Below, in pieces: positions 17,319 to 26,643 of a stretch of 64,000 nt of DNA. The notes under the pieces were generated by a model. That model was not told the DNA's origin, did not search any database, and worked only from the letters and a program-made list of their open reading frames with translations. The DNA is taken from assembly GCF_014280435.1 (NCBI RefSeq), contig NZ_CP060388.1, forward strand, positions 3,113,501-3,177,500, in the 5' to 3' direction. The first letter of the stretch is position 1. The number at the start of each line of letters is the position of its first letter. The DNA is from Sphingobium sp. KCTC 72723. Its GTDB lineage: Bacteria; Pseudomonadota; Alphaproteobacteria; Sphingomonadales; Sphingomonadaceae. The position numbers were made by a program, and so were the translations under genes.

Positions 17319-20135
17319 TCAGAATTTCACCGCGACCTTGCCGTAATAATAGCCGCCGGTGAAGCCATAGGCACCGCTGGTCGCGTAGAAGCCCGAACCG
17401 AGATTGGCGTTGGCCGACGCGGAATCATAATCGGGATAGACGTTGAACAGATTGTTCGCGCCGATCGACACGGCGATCGGTTGCGTCACCTGCCAGGTCA
17501 GTTCCGCGTCGGTGATGATCTTTGCCCCGAAATGACGGTCGCTGCCATATACCGGCACGCCGCCGACGGTCGCGGTCGCGTTGCCCAGCGAATTGAACGA
17601 ACCGAAGCGAGTGGCGCGGCTCGTCAGGCTGAAATCGCCCAGCGTGGCGGTATTGCCAAGGAACAGCTTGGTCACGGGCAGATTTTTGGTGATGTTCATT
17701 TGCGACAGGCGGTCGAACAGTACGAAGCCCGCGCCCAGCGACGCCAGTTCGGCCGGGTTGGCCTTGATATTCGTGATCTTGGTCTTGTTATAGTTGAAGC
17801 CCAGATTCCATGACAGTTTCAGGTCGCCCAGCGTGTGGCGATAGCTGGCCACCACGTCCACGCCGCGCGTGCGGGTGTCGATGGCGTTGGTGTAATATTG
17901 GGCGCTGATGTCCGACGACAGGCCGTTGGCGATCAGGATGTTGGATACCGCTGTGCCGGTCAGGGTCGAGGTGACGGCGATGCGGTCCTTCACCTTCACA
18001 TGATAGCCATCGACCGTGATGCTGAGATTTTGGACAGGGGTCAGGACGAACCCGGCCGAGAAGTTGGTGGATTTTTCCGGGGTCAGCGGCTCGGACCCCA
18101 GAGCGATGGCTGCGGCTGAGCCGACTGGCAGCGTCTTGATCTGCAACAGGTTCAGCACACCCGCGATGGTGCGGAACTGGCCACTGGTCGAGGCGTAGAT
18201 TTGCTGCGCCAGTGCAGGGGCGCGGAAGCCGGTGCTGGCCGCGCCGCGCACGGAGAACCAGGGGGTCAGTGCCTGACGCACATTGATCTTGCCGATCAGC
18301 GTGTCGCCGCTGGCATCGTCATAATGTTCAAAGCGCCCCGCCAGGCCGACGGTGGTCGAAGGGCTGGGATCCCACGCGACATCGGCATAGGCGGCGATGT
18401 TGTTGCGCGACATGCGCCCGGCATCTTCGGGTGTGATGCCGTTGGCGGCCTGCCCGCCCGGAGCGGGGCGGATGGTCACGCCGTTGCGGACATAGGTATA
18501 GCTGCCCGCCGCGTAGGAGGCCGGTTCGCCCTGCGTGATTTCATAGGTTTCGTGACGATGCTGAAGGCCGCCCGACACCTGAAGATGCCCGGCAATGTCG
18601 AACCCCTTGGTCAGGTCGAGCGAATTGACCCATTCGCTGGATTTGAGCGCGCCGACATAAAGTTCGGTCGGGCTGGTCGGTCCCAGCGTGGGGTTGTAGG
18701 TTTCATAGCCCTGCCGATAGGCGTAATTCTTGCCATAGGTGGAGCTGATGTCCCAGTCCCAGCCCGCGACCTGGCCCTTGGCACCGACCGCAAATTCGAA
18801 ATCATCCTCGACGATATCGAGGCGGGGGCGGAAGCCATTGGGATAGACTTCGGGCAGGGTGGCGGTGTTGTTGGGCGCGCGATAGGTGAAGTTGAGTTCC
18901 GAATTGCGCTGGCTGTAGGTGCCGAACGAATAGAGGCTGACGGCACCGGCGTCATAGCCGACATTATAGCCGACGTTGAACCCCCTGGTCGGGAAGGCAC
19001 CGTAATTTTTGGTGACGAGGCGGTCGATCGAGGCTTCGCGCGGGTCGCGCTGGCCGTTCACCAGCGGGTAGAGGTTGATGGTGCTGGCGATCGGCACGGC
19101 CCGGTTGGACGCCTGCTGAATCTTGCCGTTGGCAAAAATGTCGATGAAGCCGGTTTCGCCCAGCTTGGTCCCCCAATTGGCCTGAACCAGATAATTTTCG
19201 CCATCGGAGCGATCATAATTCTGCCCGGCGGTGAAGCTGGCCGCGCCGCCCCCGGTCCCGCTTTTCAGGATCAGGTTGATGACGCCTGCAATCGCGTCCG
19301 ACCCATATTGCGCCGCTGCGCCGTCGCGCAGCACTTCGATATGGTCGATGGCGGAGGTGGGGATGAGGTCGAGGTCGAGGGGAACCGAACCATTGTAGAA
19401 GGAGGAGACGGAGTTGATCAGTGAGGTCTTGTGCCGCCGCTTGCCATTGACCAGGATCAGCGTCTGGTCCGGGTTCAGGCCGCGCAGGCCGCCGGTGCTG
19501 ATGACCGTCGAAATGCCGCCGCCCGCGCGGGTCGGCACGTTGAAACTGGGGACGAGCGTGTTGAGCGCGGCCAGCACGCCCGGCTTGCCGGTGGCGTCCA
19601 GTTCCTTGGCGGAAATCACGTCGATCGGGGTCGGGCTGTCCGTGATGGTGCGGGCAAGGCCGCGTGATCCGGTAACGACGATGTCGGTGCGGGGTTCTTC
19701 GACCGCTTCCTGCGGCAACGCGCCGCCGCTGCCCTGAATAGCCATGGCTGATTGCATCGTGACGGGCAGGTTGCCGACCGACAGGCTGGCCACTTCGACG
19801 CGGCGGGCGGGCTTGACCCGGTTGCTGAGCGAGAGGGCAATGACGTTGCGATTGGCCAGCGAGACTTTCAGCCCGCTGCCCGCGATCAGGCGGGACAGGG
19901 CAGCGTCCGGGGTCATCGTGCCGCTGATCCGCTGCGCGCGCATTCCATCGACCTGATCGTAGGAAAAGAGAATCTGGATGCTGGATTGTTTGGCAAACTG
20001 GACCAGTGCCGATTGCATCGATTGGGCCGGAATGTCGAATTTAACGGCGTTGGCAGCGGCAATGGATGGCGCGGCGACCATGGCCATCATCGCAACGGAC
20101 GATAGACCAGCGGCGCGCAATAAGTGACGTGTCAT
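17319..20135 (-). CDS. TonB-dependent receptor with N-terminal STN (secretin/TonB) signalling domain
   Basis: 938 residues, outer membrane. The signal peptide ends near SIAAANA. An STN domain occupies about residues 33-95 (VKFDIPAQSMQSALVQFAKQ, then ILFSYDQV and SGTMTPDAALSRLIAGSG), as in FecA-type transducers that signal to FecR/FecI. The plug follows (TDSPTPIDVIS, LILVNGKRRHKTSLIN, YGSDAIAGVINLILKSG), and the barrel ends in KVAVKF. GAAGGGGG precedes the ATG. It is a close paralogue of the receptor at 33016. No FecI/FecR pair is beside it; the only such pair in the window is at 31.3-32.9 kb, next to the paralogue. Confidence 0.93.
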   Translation of the reverse strand: MTRHLLRAAGLSSVAMMAMVAAPSIAAANAVKFDIPAQSMQSALVQFAKQSSIQILFSYDQVDGMRAQRISGTMTPDAALSRLIAGSGLKVSLANRNVIALSLSNRVKPARRVEVASLSVGNLPVTMQSAMAIQGSGGALPQEAVEEPRTDIVVTGSRGLARTITDSPTPIDVISAKELDATGKPGVLAALNTLVPSFNVPTRAGGGISTVISTGGLRGLNPDQTLILVNGKRRHKTSLINSVSSFYNGSVPLDLDLIPTSAIDHIEVLRDGAAAQYGSDAIAGVINLILKSGTGGGAASFTAGQNYDRSDGENYLVQANWGTKLGETGFIDIFANGKIQQASNRAVPIASTINLYPLVNGQRDPREASIDRLVTKNYGAFPTRGFNVGYNVGYDAGAVSLYSFGTYSQRNSELNFTYRAPNNTATLPEVYPNGFRPRLDIVEDDFEFAVGAKGQVAGWDWDISSTYGKNYAYRQGYETYNPTLGPTSPTELYVGALKSSEWVNSLDLTKGFDIAGHLQVSGGLQHRHETYEITQGEPASYAAGSYTYVRNGVTIRPAPGGQAANGITPEDAGRMSRNNIAAYADVAWDPSPSTTVGLAGRFEHYDDASGDTLIGKINVRQALTPWFSVRGAASTGFRAPALAQQIYASTSGQFRTIAGVLNLLQIKTLPVGSAAAIALGSEPLTPEKSTNFSAGFVLTPVQNLSITVDGYHVKVKDRIAVTSTLTGTAVSNILIANGLSSDISAQYYTNAIDTRTRGVDVVASYRHTLGDLKLSWNLGFNYNKTKITNIKANPAELASLGAGFVLFDRLSQMNITKNLPVTKLFLGNTATLGDFSLTSRATRFGSFNSLGNATATVGGVPVYGSDRHFGAKIITDAELTWQVTQPIAVSIGANNLFNVYPDYDSASANANLGSGFYATSGAYGFTGGYYYGKVAVKF

Positions 20136-20283
20136 GAAGCCCCCTTCAGATTATTCCTGTCTCTGCTGATGGAAACGGAGGCGGCGCGCGTTTCTGCTAG
20201 TTGCCGCGCGGTTTTATGACCTTTTTATTGCGCGGAGGGTGCGCCATGCGCGACAGCGAGATGGACGATGGGTAGCCCTTTTT

Positions 20284-20544
20284 TCAGCCCGCCGTTTCGA
20301 CCAGTTCGGCAATCTCGAACAGATGGGATTTCCAGCCGCGCATCCGGGTCGCGTCGGCAGTAGCGGCGCGCTTCTTCTTCGCTTCGGCGAGTGAGCGGGT
20401 ATGGCCCCAGAATACTTCGGTCTTGCCATTGTCGAGCGTGGCGACGATGCGCCAATAATGGGTGAAGCTGTCGGTGGTAGGACCGATCGTCTTGACATAG
20501 CCGTCGGCCATGGTGGCGGTCAGATAGCGTCTTTTCTTTGCCAT
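20284..20544 (-). CDS. Small hypothetical protein, 86 aa
   Basis: A basic soluble protein (MAKKRRYLTATMADGYVK...) with a central patch TDSFTHYWRIVATLDNGKTEVFWG that looks like a small beta-sheet, then a charged helix SLAEAKKKRAATADATRM. The ribosome-binding site is weak (TCAGAA just before the ATG). The regular, protein-like composition is the main support. It lies between the receptor and the histidine kinase; function unknown. Confidence 0.55.
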   Translation of the reverse strand: MAKKRRYLTATMADGYVKTIGPTTDSFTHYWRIVATLDNGKTEVFWGHTRSLAEAKKKRAATADATRMRGWKSHLFEIAELVETAG

Positions 20545-20636
20545 TTCTGAAATATACTCAATAATATAATGATTTAGTAATAGACATCAGCGCCGCACAG
20601 GCCGTTCGGAGTGATCGAACAGAAAGTGGTGCAGGG

Positions 20637-22007
20637 CTAGATAAAGCGGATGCGGATGGTGGTGCCGGGTCCGCCATCGACGATTTCGGCGATCGCCCCC
20701 ATGCGTGATGCTGCCGATCGGACGATGGCAAGGCCCAGGCCGCTGCCTTCGGGACCATCCGCCCCGACTGCGCGAAAGAAGCGGTCGAAGATGACGGGGT
20801 GGTGGGTCGCGGCGATGCCCGGCCCGTCGTCATGGACGGTCAGCGTGGTTTGCGCGTCGTGCTGCGACAGCAGGATGGACACATGCCCGCCGGCCCGATT
20901 GTAGCGGATGCCATTGTCGATCAGGTTGGCGACAATCTCAAAAACGAGCGTGCGATAACCCGACACGATATAGTTTTCGCGCGCGTCGGCTTCGAGGTTC
21001 AGTTCCACTCCGGCGTCGATTGCCTGATCGATCAGCCGACCGATGACGGCGGCGCTCACTTCCTTCAGGTCCACGCTTTCCAGCGGCGCGGACACGCCCG
21101 CTTCCTCGGCGCGGGCGAGCCCAAGTAGCTGCGTCACCAGCCGTTCGAGGCGGACGACGGCATCGGCGATTTCGTCCAGCGCCTGCGCCGACCCGCGCCG
21201 GGCGAGCGCGACCTGCACCTTCAGCACCGACAGCGGCGTGCGCATCTGGTGCGAAGCGTCGGCAGTGAAGCGGCGCACGCCGCTGGTCGCGCCATCCAGC
21301 TGCGCCAGCAGCCGGTCGAACGCGCTGGCGAGCGGGCGCAATTCGCTGGGTAACGGCCCGGCGTCGAGCGGCGAGAAATCGGGCCGCGCGCCGCCGCCGC
21401 GCGATTCCACCGCATGGCGCAACCGGGCGAGCGGACGCAGGCTCCATCCCAGCGCCGGGCGCAGCAGCAATATGGCGACTCCCACCAGCGCCAGTTCACC
21501 GATCAGCAGCGCCCCGATCAGGCGGCTGGTCAGCGCATTGCGATTGTCGAGCGTTTCGGCGACCTGCACGATGACGGGGCGGTCGATCCGGGGGAGCGAC
21601 CGTTTGACTTCGCCGATGCGAATGTCCTGCCCGCGATAGCGCGCGAAGCGGAAGCGCGGCTGGTCCGTGGTCAATGTCGCCATGTCGGGCGCGGGCAGAT
21701 CGGCATAGCCGGTCAGCAATTCACCTCCCACGGCGATGCGGTAATAGACATTGTCGCGCTCGCTATTTTCCAGCATCCCGAACGCAGCGGGCGGCAGGTC
21801 CAGCGTCACTTCGCCGCGTTCCACCTGCACCGTTTCGGCAATCGCGCCCAGCGCCCCTCCCAACACCCGGTCGTTGGTGCGGCGCACCACGTCGGCGATC
21901 AGCGTCGCGCCGCCCACGCCGATGATCGCGGCGGCCCCCAGCAACGGACCCAGCATCGCGGCGAGCAACCGCGTGCGCAGCGCAATGGCGCGCGGTTCAG
22001 CCGGCAT
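20637..22007 (-). CDS. tctE: Sensor histidine kinase, TctE-like
   Basis: About 456 residues. Two membrane segments (LLAAMLGPLLGAAAIIGVGG near the start and LIGALLIGELALVGVAILLL in the middle) flank a periplasmic 2CSK-type sensor domain. HAMP is followed by the H box (TADASHQMRTPLSVLK), N box (NLIDNGIRYN), G1 (DDGPGIA) and G2 (GSGLGLAIV). The start at 22007 overlaps the regulator stop by 11 nt. Its partner is the adjacent OmpR-type regulator. The divergent binding protein, porin and CitMHS genes suggest control of tricarboxylate uptake, as TctDE systems do. Confidence 0.9.
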   Translation of the reverse strand: MPAEPRAIALRTRLLAAMLGPLLGAAAIIGVGGATLIADVVRRTNDRVLGGALGAIAETVQVERGEVTLDLPPAAFGMLENSERDNVYYRIAVGGELLTGYADLPAPDMATLTTDQPRFRFARYRGQDIRIGEVKRSLPRIDRPVIVQVAETLDNRNALTSRLIGALLIGELALVGVAILLLRPALGWSLRPLARLRHAVESRGGGARPDFSPLDAGPLPSELRPLASAFDRLLAQLDGATSGVRRFTADASHQMRTPLSVLKVQVALARRGSAQALDEIADAVVRLERLVTQLLGLARAEEAGVSAPLESVDLKEVSAAVIGRLIDQAIDAGVELNLEADARENYIVSGYRTLVFEIVANLIDNGIRYNRAGGHVSILLSQHDAQTTLTVHDDGPGIAATHHPVIFDRFFRAVGADGPEGSGLGLAIVRSAASRMGAIAEIVDGGPGTTIRIRFI

Positions 22008-22650
22008 CGAGCATATAGCCCACGCCCCGGATCGTGCGGATGCCCGGACCATCGGGGGCGAGCTTCCCGCGCAACCGGGTGACATGCACTTCGATGGCGT
22101 TGCCGCCGACCGGATCGTCGAAGCCGAATACTTCGCCGATCAGCCGTTCGCGCGGCACGACCTGACCCGCGCGGGTGGCCAGCGATTCCAGCACCGCCAG
22201 TTCGCGCCGCCGCAGGTCGAGCGCGCGCCCGGCCACGTCCGCCGTGCCGGTGGAGCGGTTGACGGTCAGCGTGCCGACGGTGATGTGCGGCGTGGGGTCG
22301 CCGCCGCGCCGCCGCCCCAGCGCGCGCACCCGCGCCTCCAGCTCCTCCGGCTCGAACGGTTTACGCAGATAATCGTCCGCGCCAAGGTCCAGCCCGCGCA
22401 CCCGGTCGTCCAGCGCGTCGCGCGCGGTCAGCATCAGCACCGGCACTTTTTCGCCCCGACGGCGAATTTCCGCCAGCACGGTAAAGCCGTCAATGTCGGG
22501 CAGGCCGACGTCCAGTATCACCAGCGCATAGGGTTCGCCGCCGACCACGGCCAGCGCATCCTCCCCGGTGGCGACATGGTCCACGGCATGGCCGCCCGCG
22601 CGCAATAGCGTGGCGATGCTGCGGGCCAGCGGGGCATCATCCTCGATCAT
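21997..22650 (-). CDS. tctD: OmpR-family response regulator, TctD-like
   Basis: Receiver domain with the acidic pocket IEDD, phospho-acceptor in VILDVGLPDIDGF, LTARDALDD and the conserved Lys in YLRKPFEPEE, then an OmpR winged-helix C-terminus (GGNAIEVHVTRLRGKL, IRTIRGVGYMLDAG). The first in-frame ATG (22648-22650) begins MIEDDAP, which cuts into beta-strand 1. The full strand RILMIEDD would need an ATT codon at 22660-22662, so the true start may be non-canonical; TTG at 22653 is the other option. It overlaps tctE by 11 nt. Confidence 0.9.
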   Translation of the reverse strand: MIEDDAPLARSIATLLRAGGHAVDHVATGEDALAVVGGEPYALVILDVGLPDIDGFTVLAEIRRRGEKVPVLMLTARDALDDRVRGLDLGADDYLRKPFEPEELEARVRALGRRRGGDPTPHITVGTLTVNRSTGTADVAGRALDLRRRELAVLESLATRAGQVVPRERLIGEVFGFDDPVGGNAIEVHVTRLRGKLAPDGPGIRTIRGVGYMLDAG

Positions 22651-22761
22651 CAATATGCGAATGGCGACACCATATGGTGAAAGGTTGATGACAGCTTCGC
22701 ATCCTATCCCACCCTGACATCTTATCCGAACACAAGAGACGGAAAGCGAAAAGAGGAAGCG

Positions 22762-23847
22762 ATGCGAAGGGTTATTCAGATCATGACGGCGCTGGCAAGC
22801 CTGTCGGTAACAGCATCGCCCACGCTGGCCCAGCGACCGACCGGCTATCCGCGATCCTATGACCAGTTGATCGCCGACGCGCGCGCCGAACGACAAGTGG
22901 TGGTCTATGCCAATGCCGACACGGCGGAAATGGCCCCGGTCATCCTGGCGTTTCAGCGGCGCTATGCCGGGGTGACGGTGCGCTATGCCGATCTGGGTTC
23001 CAACGAGATTTACCGCCGCTTCATCGCCGAAGCGCGGGGCCGCAAGCCGTCGGCCGATCTGGTCTGGTCGTCGGCGATGGACAGTCAGGTGAAGCTGATC
23101 AACGACGGTTTCGCGCAGGCCTATGCCAGCCCGGAAAAGCCCGCTTTGCCTGCATCTGCGGTGTGGAAGAATATGGGTTTTGGCGTCACCGCCGAACCGA
23201 TCGCCTATGTCTATAATCGCAAGGCTATCCCCGACGCGCGCGCGCCGCGCAGCCATGCCGCGCTGGAAGCTATGCTGCGGCGCGACCGGCGGGCGCTGAC
23301 GGGAAAGGTCGCGACCTTCGATCCGGCACGCTCTAACACCGGCTATCTCTATTTGACGCAGGACCATGCGATCACCCGCGATACCGGCGCGCTAGTGCAG
23401 GCGCTGGCGGCGACGCGCCCGGTGCTGTCGATCACTACCGAACCGATGCTGCGCGGCGTGGCGGAGGGGAAGCTGACCATCGCCTATAACGTCATTGGTT
23501 CCTACGCGCTGGAACGGGCGCGGCGCGACCCGCGCATCGGCGTCATTTTCCCGCAGGATTACACCATCCAGATGTCGCGCATCGCCTTCATCGCGCGCGA
23601 CGCGCGGCATCCTGCGGGGGCGAAGCTGTTCCTCGATTTCCTGTTGTCGCGTGCAGGGCAATCGCTGCTGGCGCGCAACAGCCTGTGGCCCGTGCGCGCC
23701 GACATAAAGGCGCGCCGCCTGCCCGCCGGCCAAGCCCGGCCGATCCGCGTCGGTCCCCAGCTTCTCGTTAATCTCGATCACCTCAAGCGCCAGCGCTTCC
23801 TGCGCGAATGGACCGCTGCCCTTGCCAATGGAGCCAAGACCCAATGA
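22762..23847 (+). CDS. Periplasmic extracellular solute-binding protein (iron/anion ABC-type family)
   Basis: 361 residues with a signal peptide ending near SPTLAQ. The class II binding-protein fold is recognisable (RQVVVYANADTAEMAPVILAFQRRY; ADLVWSSAMDSQVKLINDG; ARSNTGYLYLTQ). It is related to FbpA/AfuA-type proteins, but no ABC permease or ATPase is encoded nearby. A good AAGAGGAAG ribosome-binding site is present. It is divergent from tctDE and overlaps the porin start as ATGA. It may present a tricarboxylate or chelate to the sensor kinase or the secondary transporter rather than feed an ABC system. Confidence 0.88.
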   Translation: MRRVIQIMTALASLSVTASPTLAQRPTGYPRSYDQLIADARAERQVVVYANADTAEMAPVILAFQRRYAGVTVRYADLGSNEIYRRFIAEARGRKPSADLVWSSAMDSQVKLINDGFAQAYASPEKPALPASAVWKNMGFGVTAEPIAYVYNRKAIPDARAPRSHAALEAMLRRDRRALTGKVATFDPARSNTGYLYLTQDHAITRDTGALVQALAATRPVLSITTEPMLRGVAEGKLTIAYNVIGSYALERARRDPRIGVIFPQDYTIQMSRIAFIARDARHPAGAKLFLDFLLSRAGQSLLARNSLWPVRADIKARRLPAGQARPIRVGPQLLVNLDHLKRQRFLREWTAALANGAKTQ

Positions 23848-25307
23848 TGTTTTCCGTTTTGCGTGGCGGTTGCGCCCTTGTCGCGCTGATCGCGGCTACG
23901 CCTGCTCTGGCGCAAGCGCCGTCGAGCGCCGAACTGGCCGATCTGGTCCGCGCGCAGGCAGCGGAAATCGCGACTCTGCGCGCCCGTCTCGACCGGCTGG
24001 AAGGCGCGCAGGCAGCGGCCCCGCAACCCCAGGTCGCGCAGCAGCAAGCCGCCCCGCCGCCGATGATCGTCACTCCCTTCGCGCCGCAAATCGTGCCGCC
24101 CGGCCCGGCGGATATCGACGTGGCGCAGGCGCGGGCGATTGCCGCCAACGAAGTGGGCCTGAAAACCGAATGGGGTGCGGGCCTGCCGGTGTTCCGTTCG
24201 GCGGACGGCGTTTTCACCTATAAGCCGCGCGGGCGCATATTGGTGGATGTCAGTTCGACCATGGGGTCGCGCTACGAAGGGCGCAACACGACGACGACGG
24301 GGATGCGCGCGCTGCGCCTTGGCCTGGAAGGCGGGGTGGGACCGCATTTCTTCTATCAGTTCGAAACCGATTTTTCGGAAAATGAAGTCGATATCGTCAC
24401 GGCCTTCATGGGCTGGCGCAACAAGATCAGCGATAGGCTAGATTATGACGTCCGCGTCGGCCATCTGTTCAACGATCGCGCTTTCGAAGGCAGCACGGGG
24501 TCGGACTCCACCCCCTTTCTGGAGCGCGGCGCAGTATCCACCGCGATCATTCCGCAGCGCGGCTTCTATGGCATCGGCATCATGGGCCGCGTGTTCGGTC
24601 CCGGCTTCCATGCTTCGGTCAGCGTGACGGGTGACCGGGTGGACGGGCAGCAGGCGACCAACGACAGCCGCACCGTGGCGGCCCGCGCGCACTGGAACCC
24701 GGTCATGACCGACAGGGCGCTGCTGCATGTCGGGGCATGGGGTTTCGACGAAGCGCTCTCGTCCGCTGCCACCACCCTGACCCGCAACACCGTGATGGGC
24801 GGGCGGTTCAATGGCGCGGTGCGGGTCGGCACGGGCGAATTGCTCGGCGGCCGTTCGACCACTGGCTATGGCGTGGAACTGGGCGGTTATGTCGGCGGAT
24901 TGTGGCTGATGGGGGAGGCGGGGCAACGGATCGCCCGGCTGGACGCGGGACGCCCCGATTTCAGGAGCAAGGCGTGGAGCGTATCGACCGGCCTGTTCCT
25001 GACCGGCGAATTGCCACCCTATAACCCGCGCCTTGGCAGTTTTGGCCAGCCCAATGTGCTGAACCCGCTGCTGGACGGCGGATCGGGCGCGATAGAGTTG
25101 ACCGCGCGCTACGAAAATCTCGATTATACCGACCTGTTGCTGGGCGGCGAGGGGTGGGCCGCGACGGTGGGCGTGAACTGGTATCTCAACAGCTTCACCC
25201 GATTCCAGGTCAACGCCATCCAGTGGCACACCGACAATCGCGCCGGCACCTTTACCGGCAGCGACGATGGCCAGACGCTCAGCGCCCGTGTCGGCGTGAC
25301 CTTCTAA
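23844..25307 (+). CDS. OprP/OprO-family outer-membrane porin
   Basis: 487 residues. A signal peptide ending PALAQA is followed by a short coiled-coil-like segment (SSAELADLVRAQAAEIATLRARLDRLEG) and then a beta-barrel of the phosphate-selective porin O/P family, ending in the aromatic residue of LSARVGVTF. Although the family is named for phosphate, the company of a CitMHS transporter and TctDE suggests a tricarboxylate or other anion. Its start overlaps the binding-protein stop, indicating one operon. Confidence 0.88.
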   Translation: MMFSVLRGGCALVALIAATPALAQAPSSAELADLVRAQAAEIATLRARLDRLEGAQAAAPQPQVAQQQAAPPPMIVTPFAPQIVPPGPADIDVAQARAIAANEVGLKTEWGAGLPVFRSADGVFTYKPRGRILVDVSSTMGSRYEGRNTTTTGMRALRLGLEGGVGPHFFYQFETDFSENEVDIVTAFMGWRNKISDRLDYDVRVGHLFNDRAFEGSTGSDSTPFLERGAVSTAIIPQRGFYGIGIMGRVFGPGFHASVSVTGDRVDGQQATNDSRTVAARAHWNPVMTDRALLHVGAWGFDEALSSAATTLTRNTVMGGRFNGAVRVGTGELLGGRSTTGYGVELGGYVGGLWLMGEAGQRIARLDAGRPDFRSKAWSVSTGLFLTGELPPYNPRLGSFGQPNVLNPLLDGGSGAIELTARYENLDYTDLLLGGEGWAATVGVNWYLNSFTRFQVNAIQWHTDNRAGTFTGSDDGQTLSARVGVTF

Positions 25308-25341
25308 TCCCCCAATTATCCCTATTGTCTAGGACTCAGCG

Positions 25342-26643
25342 ATGAACCTTGCCCTGCTCGGCTTCCTGATGGTCGCCACATTCATGACGCTGATCATGAC
25401 CAAACGGATGACGCCGCTGGTGGCGCTCATCATCATCCCTTCCATGTTCGGCGTCATCGCGGGACAGGCGGCGGGGCTGGGCGACATGATGATCGACGGG
25501 ATCAAGAATCTGGCCCCCACCGGCGTCATGCTGTTGTTTGCGATCCTGTTCTTTTCGACCATGACCGACACGGGCCTGTTCGATCCGCTGGTCGGGCGGC
25601 TGATCAAGATCGTGCATGGCGATCCGCTGCTGATCCTGATGGGTTCGGTGGTGCTGTGCGCGGTCGTCAGCCTGGATGGCGACGGATCGACCACATATAT
25701 CATCACCATCGCCGCGCTGTTGCCGCTCTACAAACGGTTCGACATGAACCGGCTCTATCTGTGCTGCCTGCTGATGGTGACGAGCGGGATCATGAACCTG
25801 ACGCCATGGGGCGGGCCGACCGCGCGCGCGGCCAGCGCATTGAAGCTGGACGCGGCGACTTTGTTCCTGCCGCTCATCCCCGGCATGATCGCGGGTCTGG
25901 CCTTCCTGATCGGTCTGGCCTTCTGGTTCGGGATCAAGGAACGGCGTCGGCTGGGCCATGTTCACGCGCATCAGCCCGACGCGCCATCGGACCTTGGCGT
26001 ATCGCAATATCCAGAAGCGCGCCGTCCCCATCTGCGCTGGTTCAACGGCGCGCTGGTCGTGGCGCTGCTGGTGCTGCTGGTATGGGGCATATTGCCGCTG
26101 TCGGTGCTGATGATGATTGCCTTCGCCATCGCCATGATCGTCAACTATCCCGGCGTCGCGCAGCAGAAGGAGCGGATCGCCGCCCATGCGGGCAATGTCC
26201 TGTCGGTCGTGTCGCTGATCTTCGCGGCGGGCATTTTCACCGGCATCCTTGGCGGCACCGGCATGGTGGAGGCAATGAGCAAGGAAGTGGTCGGCATCAT
26301 CCCGCCCGCGCTTGGTCCCTATATGGCGCCGATCACGGCGCTATTGTCGATGCCCTTCACTTTCTTCATTTCCAACGATGCCTTCTATTTCGGGATGTTG
26401 CCGATCCTGGCCGAAGCGGGCGCGCATTATGGCGTCGATCCGATGGCGATCGCGCGCGCATCGCTGATGGGGCAGCCGGTGCATCTGCTCAGCCCGCTGG
26501 TCCCGTCCACCTATCTGCTGGTCAGTCTGTCGGGCATTGACCTCGCCGATCATCAGCGCTTCACTTTGCTGCCCGCCGTCGCGGTATGCATCGTCATGAC
26601 GCTGGTGGGGATGATCGCGCTGGCCTTCCCGTTCGTTGCATAA
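25342..26643 (+). CDS. CitMHS family citrate/metal-citrate:proton symporter
   Basis: 433 residues, about 11-12 membrane segments (for example FLMVATFMTLIM, VMLLFAILFFSTM, ALVVALLVLLVWGI). Family motifs include SLDGDGSTTYIITIAALLPLY and GIMNLTPWGGPTARA. It imports citrate complexed with a divalent cation, driven by protons. It lies 34 nt after the porin and overlaps the next gene by 8 nt. The TctDE-like system upstream is the likely regulator. Confidence 0.93.
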   Translation: MNLALLGFLMVATFMTLIMTKRMTPLVALIIIPSMFGVIAGQAAGLGDMMIDGIKNLAPTGVMLLFAILFFSTMTDTGLFDPLVGRLIKIVHGDPLLILMGSVVLCAVVSLDGDGSTTYIITIAALLPLYKRFDMNRLYLCCLLMVTSGIMNLTPWGGPTARAASALKLDAATLFLPLIPGMIAGLAFLIGLAFWFGIKERRRLGHVHAHQPDAPSDLGVSQYPEARRPHLRWFNGALVVALLVLLVWGILPLSVLMMIAFAIAMIVNYPGVAQQKERIAAHAGNVLSVVSLIFAAGIFTGILGGTGMVEAMSKEVVGIIPPALGPYMAPITALLSMPFTFFISNDAFYFGMLPILAEAGAHYGVDPMAIARASLMGQPVHLLSPLVPSTYLLVSLSGIDLADHQRFTLLPAVAVCIVMTLVGMIALAFPFVA

